In this document: positions 58,101-64,000 of the stretch, piece after piece
Position numbering within the stretch: position 1 is the first letter of the stretch
Layout of the letters: every line of letters starts with the position of its first letter
NCBI RefSeq assembly: GCF_039555335.1
Contig: NC_092646.1
Span: 20,729,029 to 20,793,028 of the forward strand
DNA from: Amphiura filiformis
Taxonomy: Eukaryota > Echinodermata > Ophiuroidea > Amphilepidida > Amphiuridae
Length of the DNA: 64,000 nucleotides
Reading direction: 5' to 3'
Notes under the pieces: generated by a model
Databases searched by the model: none
What the model was told of the DNA's origin: nothing
The model's input: only the letters and a program-made list of their open reading frames with translations
Translations under genes and position numbers: made by a program

Positions 58101-61100
58101 GGTCATAAAATTATTGTTGCCGAAATAGGGGGATCGCAATTTTATTGATGCAGACTTTTTTATGGGACCCCCTTCCGAAAAAAAAATGATAGCCCCATAA
58201 TCAGGCAACTGCTCTACACCTTGTTAAATATTTTGATACATTAATTGCATGTAAAATCAATGAACATATCAATTTCTCTCTTTCTCTTTTTTCAACCAGT
58301 GTGGCAATATTGATGTATTTGTCTGACAAATACAACGTCCCTGGTCACTGGTATCTCAAGGACCTTGATAGGAGAGCTAAAGTAGATGAGTTCATGAGTT
58401 GGCAACATATCGCACATTTCAACTTTACCAAACTTTTTAATTATGAGGTGAGCATATAGAAGTTGACAACAAACAAGTGTTCGTGAACGGGCCCTTAATG
58501 TGTACAAATGAAATTTAAATGAATCTTAGCCCTTTAAAAATAGTTCCTGTGGTTATCTAACCAGGAGCTGCTTTTTCCAAATGTGTGGCTCCTGGTCCAG
58601 ATCTGCTTATTTTGAGGCTTGGGTCCACCACTGTAGATAAAGTAAATGTTGTTATAATGTTAAAGATCTAAACTACGCAAAAAAAGTTTCTTTATGGTTA
58701 GGAAACTTGCCCACTGTTAAAATCTAGCAACTACTTTTGTACGTTTGCTAAATAATCGCATGCGGGTGATTGTCCTGCGCATTTTGACACCTCAATCACT
58801 ACCCTACGACACTCCTGAGGAAAGATATGAATGTTTAAGTAACACGAGGTCGAAAATTAAAATTGCAAAGAAGCCTATTCAATGGTTTTAGAGCTGATTC
58901 ACTGATCAAAGACGGTTTCATTATTCCCGCCTTTTCAATTTAAATTTAAAGCATGTTCCCTGATGCATGTTGGATAATTCGTTGCTTTAATATTGTGCAG
59001 ATGAATGATCAAAAACAAAGGCGTGTGGGTACTAAGACATTTACGTTTTGAGAGATGGGTTTGGAAAAGGGATTGAAAACAGGTCATGATTACAGCAGTT
59101 TGGAAAATACTGTATGTTCAATATTTTCCCAAAACAGAAGGAATTGAGACACTAGAGTGGCCCTCCAGAAGCCCTGATCTTAACTCCTTGGAGAACCTTT
59201 GGGATCAGCTCAAGAGACGAGTCAAAAAGAAGATAAAGGCAGATACAACTCTGGTGGGATTAAGTCATATCGTTATTAATGAATGGAACGGATTGAGCAA
59301 GGTAACATTCGACTCCTCATTAGGAGCATGAGACGCCGCGTGGCTGCTGCAGTAAGGGAAGCCAACGGTGGACACACAAAGTACTGCAAGAAAAAGAGAT
59401 TAATCTCAAGTGAAGTTGGAAGCCGCGGCAATATGATGCCTGAAATGTGCTCAGCAAGTAAACAAAAAAATGTTATCTGCATGTTTTTTTTTGTGTGTTC
59501 TTTTATGCTGAAAACTTAAATAGGCCTGTTTGCAATTTTATTTTTCACCTCGTGTTACTTAAACATTCATATCTTTTCTCAGGAGTGTCGTAGGGTAGTG
59601 ATTGAGGTGTCAAAATGCGCAGGGACAATCACTGCATGCGATTATTTAGCAAACGTACAAAAATTAGTCGCTAGATTTTAATAGTGGGTAAATTTCCTAA
59701 CCATAAAGAAACTTTTTTTGCGTAGTGTATTTCAGAGTCAATTCTCATAACTTAAGGTTAGCAACTATTTTAAACTGTTGCGATTTGGTAAGTCCCAGCA
59801 TCTTGCGAATGGTAGCAAGCTTTGGCAAAAATTGCATTTAACATTTCATAATGAGGGTGTAGAAGAATTAAAATATCATATACTTTTCGTAGGTCCTGTG
59901 GTTCTTGAGTTATGTTGTAAAGCGGGCTGAAACAACGACACTTTTGTAAACCGTACATAACTCATTAACAACAATAAATCAAATATATGATTTGTAGAAT
60001 GAACTTTTCCAAAACATCAAAGTGTTATTTTTCAATAATACATTGAATTGGATAATGAAAATCAATTTTTGTTGGCTGCCTTGACCAACAATACCTCGTC
60101 TACCCTTAAGCCACCGATTTCTTATCAGTAAATTTGGCATGACATATTGACCAATGACCTAAAAGCAAACTAAACAGAGCTCTATAAGCCGCTTATCACT
60201 TTATGTATGGTGCTAGATCAATTATAAATATTGACTCATGGGGTCACTTGTATTTCAAGTTGTATATCACTCACATACAAGGACTTTACAAAAGTACCCA
60301 AATTAAGTATTTTTCATTAGTGTAAAATAAACCCAAAGCAAAAACTACATGTTTGTTCTCCTCCTACCCCAGGCAAGTTTATTACTGTTATGAACTGCCG
60401 GTAGCAGGGGTAGCGCTAGAACAAAGCGCTTCAGAGTCCACAGGGACCCCCAAACTTACAGGAAATCTGAAAGTAGGGGGTCCGTAGTAGAGTTTGGCGA
60501 GTTAGAGTTGCACAAATGCAGCAGAAATAGTATGTCTGCAGTAGCGCTAGATTGAAAAGCTGGGGGTCTGCAGGGACCCCTGAACTCGCAGAAATTTTAA
60601 AAATACATTTAGGGGGTCCGAACTGTATTTTGGTGAGTCCGGGACCCCAAAATGCAGCCTAGCGCTACCCCTGGCCAGTAGCGATCAGTCAAGAGGTAGA
60701 GAAATGAAAAACAAACAAAAAATCACACATTTGGAGGAGTTTTTGTCAAAGTACAATTTCTCCCAGAATTTTACCTTCATTTGAACTGATTTTTGTCAGC
60801 ATCTTTGAGCCAAATTTTAAGCTACCCTTTTTGAGTAACTGTGTGATTAAGGTACCTTTTTAACCCATTTTTGCTTTTTTGATACCCTAAGCTAGAAAGT
60901 TGACAAAAAGACCCTTTTTACTTGCTTTTTTTGTTTTGTTTATCAGGTGATATGATATACAACTTGAAATACAAGTGCCCCCAAGACATTGGTGGGAACA
61001 GGCATGTTACGAGGTCTGATGGTCCTTGATTTTTATTTAGGTTTAAAAAATGTCAAGCATATCTAGTCATTAACAGTTGAAATCTAGGAGCTTCTAGGAG

Positions 61101-63094
61101 ACAAAACTTCAGCCAGGCACAAGTGACCTGGTGAAGGGGGTCGCTGTAGATAGTTGGTCCTTATAGCATTTTTACAGGACAGGCAAGTGTAGCCAACAAT
61201 TAGTGCTTATTAGTGCTTATTGAATGGATCAGAAATGACTGTTACTATGGGCTCTTCTTCCCGCCTTTACCAGATGAGCTACAGGGAGAGTGGATTTTTT
61301 TCCCTGCGGGTAGCCTGCGGGTAACCTCTTGAACCCAGGACCTGTCACACCAAATACAAAGACCTTTAACCAGTGTGCCACGCTGCTCCCACAGTTTAGC
61401 AGAATCATAGCACATTTTCAACATGCTTACTCATGTCATTTCAGGTTATTTTACCCAGTGTTACGGGATCAAAGACAGACCAAGGAAAGGTATCTTCAGC
61501 TGTTGTTGAGGTGGAAAAAACATTGACAAATCTAGAACAGATTTTCCTGAAAGACAAACTCTACCTATGTGGCAGTGATGTCAGTATTGCTGATTTATTT
61601 GGAGTATGCGAGGTAAGAGAAACGCACTTGGACACACAAAATGTATAAAGCAATGTAAAAAGCAATAAAAGTCAGAATGTTTTTAAATTTTTTAAACTTT
61701 TGTTCGCAAGTGTTTTAAAATCTGTTTATGGGTATGACACACATGTATGCACAAGTGTTTATATGGGTATGCACTTGTGTTTGCGGGTACTCACAAGTGT
61801 GCGAAAGTGTTTGAGGAGGTCTGCAAACGACCGCAAATGCATGTCTATCGTATGTAACATATAACATGCACAGTTGCATGGTTAAATTCTATGCACACAA
61901 AAATAGTATATACTCATCTGGAGGATATAGAATATTAATACTGGTATGAAACTACAGCAAATAAAATTCTCTGCATGTTCATATCAATTTCAATGTTGTT
62001 AACTCTCTCTCATACTTTTCAATGTTGTTAACTCTCTCTCATACTTGGACGAAATTTCTGAAAGTTTAAACTAACTTTCAGCACAAAAATTCAACTAACC
62101 TTGAATTTTCGATGTGTGACACACACCTTCATCAAAAGAGGTCCAATGATGTTGTGATGGACTTGCCCTTTTGTTGACCATTGGCAACTTTTGGTCGAAT
62201 GAGGGCGGTGCAGGAGGCCCTCCAGATCAAGAAGAAATCGCCAGAACTAAATCGTGATCAAGGACTGGAATTGCCAAACTTATACAACGCCTCATTCAAC
62301 CAAAAGTCGCCAATGGTCAACAAATGGGCAAATACATCACAACATCATACGATTTCTTCTGATGAAGATTTGTGTCACACAAAAATTCAAGGTTAGTTGA
62401 ATTTTTGTGCTGAAAGTTGGTTTACACTGTTTGTCACCAGCAGAGCCGTAGCCAGGGGGTGTGATTACCCCCCCCCCCCCAATTTGCAAAAGTATACAAA
62501 AAGTCCCCAAATTTCAGAATTTGCGAAATGAGATTTTTAAAGCTTTTATTGGTAAAAAAGATGGCCAAAGTTTGGAGAAGAAAGTCCACTTTTCACAAAA
62601 TTTACCTCGTCCCCCTTGAAAAAAGTCCAGTTTCAAAATCAGCACCCCCACAATAAATCCTGGATACGGGCCTGGTCACAAGCACGTACATGTATCATGT
62701 ACTTACATTCGAGTTTCGCTGGCACAGCCAACAAAACCGTGTGTATATGTCACTTAGGGTGATTGCATTATTACATCATGTGGGATGCATACATCACACA
62801 GTATTTTGTAGTATGGAGTAGTGTTGGGCTGTGAAAGATTTTGCAAAAAAACTCAAATGAGAAAATATAGCCTTATTTTGATAAATTGAATACTCAGAGA
62901 GCCTAGTGTTTTGTACTTTTCTTTGTCTTCAGGTGGAGCATGTTACGGCAACAGGCCATGATATTACAGAAGCACATCCTCTTATAGGAGCGTGGGTTGA
63001 ACGAGTGAGACAGAAGCTGAACCCTGATTTCGACGAAGTCCATTCAGTGATGCATAAATTAAGAGATAAAAATAAGACAAAATATGCTAAGTAG
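55036..63094 (+). CDS. GSTT1: Theta-class glutathione S-transferase, five exons, complete
   Basis: Exons 55036-55153, 56570-56657, 58300-58447, 61445-61612 and 62933-63094 (stop TAG) join in phase through GT/AG junctions into 227 residues, close to the roughly 240 of animal theta GSTs. The N-terminal thioredoxin fold contains YYDILSQPSRAVLLFCRAN, with the catalytic Ser of theta enzymes near residue 11-14, and INPMKKVPAIVDG, which includes the cis-Pro glutathione-binding loop; SESVAILMYLSDKY leads to the linker. The helical C-terminal domain contains RAKVDEFMSWQH and LYLCGSDVSIADL, the conserved N-capping/hydrophobic-staple region of GSTs. The family conjugates glutathione to electrophiles in the cytosol and has weak peroxidase activity. 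Introns are 1.3-3.0 kb and full of transposon remnants. The symbol denotes the family; orthology to a particular theta paralogue is not established. Confidence 0.9.
55290..55319. repeat. Perfect 30-bp palindrome
   Basis: Half-site AATTTCGTTCTGGTA followed by its exact reverse complement, in intron 1 of the GST gene. It is identical to 29842-29871, and both lie in the same repeat family. A degraded half is near 55885. Confidence 0.75.
55935..56276. mobile_element. TTAA MITE family member in GST intron 1
   Basis: Central inverted GGGGCAAGGACTACAACTAC words and right end GGGTGTAGTACCCCC followed by TTAA (56277-56280). It interrupts another repeat (CTTTG...AACGAATTAATCTGC). Confidence 0.65.
56570..56657 (+). 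CDS. GSTT1: GST theta exon 2
   Basis: Acceptor TTTTTTACAG; encodes ENKSEEYAQINPMKKVPAIV and on to LSE; donor AAAG|GTAAGT in phase 2. Confidence 0.88.
57369..57472 (+). repeat. tRNA-derived SINE-like sequence with poly(A)
   Basis: A box GTGGCGCAATGGTTAGGG and B box GGGTTCGATTCACGG, spaced as in a tRNA, then GATTTGCTGTGATAT and a 16-A run. Lies in GST intron 2 on the gene's strand. The anticodon loop is not that of a normal tRNA. Confidence 0.65.
58300..58447 (+). CDS. GSTT1: GST theta exon 3
   Basis: Acceptor TTCAACCAG after a CT-rich tract; encodes SVAILMYLSDKY through HFNFTKLFNYE, spanning the end of the thioredoxin fold and first C-terminal helices; donor GAG|GTGAGC in phase 0. Confidence 0.9.
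58671..59727 (+). mobile_element. Decayed Tc1/mariner element with ~210-bp inverted repeats
   Basis: Ends AACTACGCAAAAAAAGTTTC and GAAACTTTTTTTGCGTAGTG are flanked by TA (58669-58670 and 59728-59729). The arms pair for about 210 bp (shared GTACGTTTGC, CACTACCCTACGACACTCCT, AGTAACACGAGGT). Inserted in GST intron 3. Confidence 0.85.
59086..59400 (+). pseudogene. C-terminal remnant of Tc1 transposase
   Basis: LEWPSRSPDLNSLENLWDQL is the Tc1 signature around the third catalytic acidic residue (the Glu of LENLW), followed by KRRVKKKI. A frameshift at about 59280-59300 moves the rest (NIRLLIRSMRRRVAAAVREA, GGHTKY) to another frame. The DNA-binding N-terminus and the first catalytic Asp are missing from this 1.06-kb element, so it is inactive. 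Confidence 0.85.
59805..60118 (+). repeat. Copy of dispersed repeat R in GST intron 3
   Basis: Collinear with 47850-48130 from ATGGTAGCAAGCTTTGGC to TTTTTCAATAATACATTGAA. It extends to GACCAACAATACCTCGTCTA, which matches the inverted copy at 32880. Confidence 0.65.
60241..60983. repeat. Inverted-repeat-bounded block in GST intron 3
   Basis: GGTCACTTGTATTTCAAGTT at the left is mirrored by AACTTGAAATACAAGTGCCC near 60962-60981. A hAT MITE is nested inside. No coding content. Confidence 0.5.
60405..60673. mobile_element. hAT MITE (CAGGGGTAGCGCTAG...TAGCGCTACCCCTG)
   Basis: 14-bp inverted ends with 8-bp flanks GCCGGTAG (60397-60404) and GCCAGTAG (60674-60681), one mismatch. The interior has GGGGGTCC and GGGACCCC words. 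Confidence 0.75.
61445..61612 (+). CDS. GSTT1: GST theta exon 4
   Basis: Acceptor TCATTTCAG; 56 codons from VILPSVTGSKTDQ to SIADLFGVCE; donor GAG|GTAAGA in phase 0. Confidence 0.9.
61725..61850. repeat. Short minisatellite, same unit as 3775-4395
   Basis: Repeats of GTTTATGGGTATG...CACAAGTGTTT. Lies in GST intron 4. Confidence 0.6.
62062..62425 (+). mobile_element. Penelope-like retroelement C-terminal fragment between inverted flanks
   Basis: Within 62181-62396 the peptide EALQIKKKSPELNRDQGLEL followed by PNLYNASF resembles the conserved extreme C-terminus of Penelope-like element ORFs after the GIY-YIG domain (pattern EAIxIxKxxxxxNRDxGxxLxxxYxxxL). CTAACTTTCAGCACAAAAAT on the left is mirrored at the right (about 62383-62421), an inverted arrangement often seen in such elements. 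Upstream RT is absent. Lies in GST intron 4. Confidence 0.55.
62441..62674. mobile_element. hAT MITE (CAGAGCCGTAGCC...GGATACGGGCCTG)
   Basis: Inverted ends with 8-bp flanks GTCACCAG (62433-62440) and GTCACAAG (62675-62682), one mismatch. It abuts the Penelope-like fragment. Confidence 0.65.
62933..63094 (+). CDS. GSTT1: GST theta exon 5 with stop
   Basis: Acceptor TTGTCTTCAG; 53 codons starting VEHVTATGHDITEAHPLIGA and ending in a lysine-rich tail (DKNKTKYAK) before TAG. Confidence 0.9.
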   Translation: MEHVTATGHDITEAHPLIGAWVERVRQKLNPDFDEVHSVMHKLRDKNKTKYAK

Positions 63095-63775
63095 TACACA
63101 TGGGTCAAGTCCTGAGGGGTCTGTGGTTCAAATCCGCACCCAGGAAAAAAAGTTTTCTCTTCTTAGGGGGATGTCATTTATTTTTTAACTAAAGATTGTG
63201 CGCACATTTAGATCATAAGTTAAAAGAATTTTAAGTCACCAGCCTTTAATAATTTCATAATCCCCTCTATTTTTGTTGTTAAAAAATTATGACCCCCCTA
63301 TTTTTGATCTAAAAATTCTATGAACCTCCCCAGTATATTCATGCCCCCCCACCTCTCCGAAGAAAATATCCAGCCCCCCTAAGTTATTTCTTTCTCCCTT
63401 CTTTCCTACCCCAGTGCCAAAATGCACATAGGGTATTAGAGTTAACTATATTTACTATCTGCACCATCCATCTAATCTATAATTGTTTATAGCTACACCA
63501 ATCTTTTGAGAGCCACCAAAATGATTTATGAAATGATTTGGGCCACTTGACCAGTGACTCTCTATAGTGTGTGGTCTTACACTATGCAATGTAACTAGTT
63601 TTATCTGTTTATATTTGGCCAGTTTGGTAGGAAGTAAATAATGAAAGATAAGATTGTTCTCTGAATCTAAAAACTATTAGGTTCAGTACTCTGAATCTCA
63701 AAACTATTAGGTTCAGTGTTGACAATAATTTTCTGATATTTTCTTGAACCTTTGTATCCTTATTATCAAAATAAA
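63095..63775 (+). other. Probable GST 3' UTR with AATAAA signal
   Basis: After the stop codon the first clear polyadenylation hexamer downstream in AT-rich context is AATAAA at 63770-63775. Near 63661-63717 a 29-bp direct repeat (CTGAATCTMAAAACTATTAGGTTCAGT) occurs twice. 63160-63400 resembles C-run repeats seen elsewhere. The transcript end is inferred, not shown. Confidence 0.45.
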
Positions 63776-63812
63776 CATTAGTAAATCAAAGACTAAGTTT
63801 TTTGTGCTATTC

Positions 63813-64000
63813 CAGTTGAAATCCATACACCCCTATCATGCCTATGGAAGACATGACCTTAATCTACCACACAGGGAGTGTGAATTTCAGGTGGGGTTAC
63901 GGTCCCCGGTTACCCGAGTGGGTGACTCCATTTGCAATCTACACCTTGTGTGGGAGAGTAAGGATATGTCTTCCACAGGGGGTATGGATTTCAACCAGAA
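63813..64000. mobile_element. MITE with TTGAAATCCATAC ends, reaching the window edge
   Basis: GTTGAAATCCATACACCCC...TATGGAAGACATG on the left is mirrored by ATATGTCTTCCACAGGGGGT then ATGGATTTCAACC on the right. The right boundary may extend beyond the window. Confidence 0.65.

Overview
The window is eukaryotic genomic DNA: AT-rich, intron-containing and dominated by transposable elements, with no bacterial-style operons. A spliced theta-class glutathione S-transferase gene, Tc1, hAT and TTAA-type DNA elements, a CR1/Jockey-like LINE, a Penelope-like fragment and tRNA-derived SINE-like sequences suggest a metazoan, plausibly a marine invertebrate deuterostome. The species assignment is inference and weak.

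Genes. Only two host gene models are supported. (1) At 55036-63094 (+) five exons with canonical GT/AG junctions and consistent phases encode a complete 227-residue theta-class GST. Its four introns carry a TTAA MITE, a SINE-like sequence, a decayed Tc1 element, two hAT MITEs, a minisatellite and a Penelope-like fragment. (2) At 22352-21712 (-) two small exons encode the start of an unrecognised secreted protein (signal peptide plus acidic linker); its 3' exons were not found. Other traces of coding sequence are transposon remnants: a frameshifted LINE reverse transcriptase (23852-24903), a Tc1 transposase C-terminus (59086-59400) and a Penelope-like C-terminus (about 62181-62396).

Layout. 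0-13.6 kb: hAT, Harbinger-like and hairpin MITEs and a 3.4-kb hAT element with GAGTCC-rich ends (6732-10151). 15.2-21.3 kb: a large inverted repeat enclosing a minisatellite of nuclear-receptor-like AGGTCA repeats and a GC-rich palindromic array bounded by perfect 47-bp inverted repeats. 21.7-22.4 kb: the secreted-protein exons. 23.6-25.2 kb: a 5'-truncated LINE inside a MITE. 25.9-27.8 kb: about ten dispersed copies of TTACCTACGAATAC. 28-33.5 kb: MITEs and duplications. 33.5-38.1 kb: three elements nested one inside another, each with its own target-site duplication. 39-47 kb: two long inverted-repeat elements, tRNA-like sequences and a second AGGTCA-type array. 47-54.6 kb: palindromic repeats, a TTAA element and a recent tandem duplication. 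55-64 kb: the GST gene.

The most unusual signal is the palindrome TAGGCCTA, counted 19 times by eye against roughly one expected. In several paralogous comparisons inside this window it replaces a plain TA, as if GGCC (or GGCCC) had been inserted with duplication of TA. This looks like a recurrent micro-insertion or transposon excision footprint.
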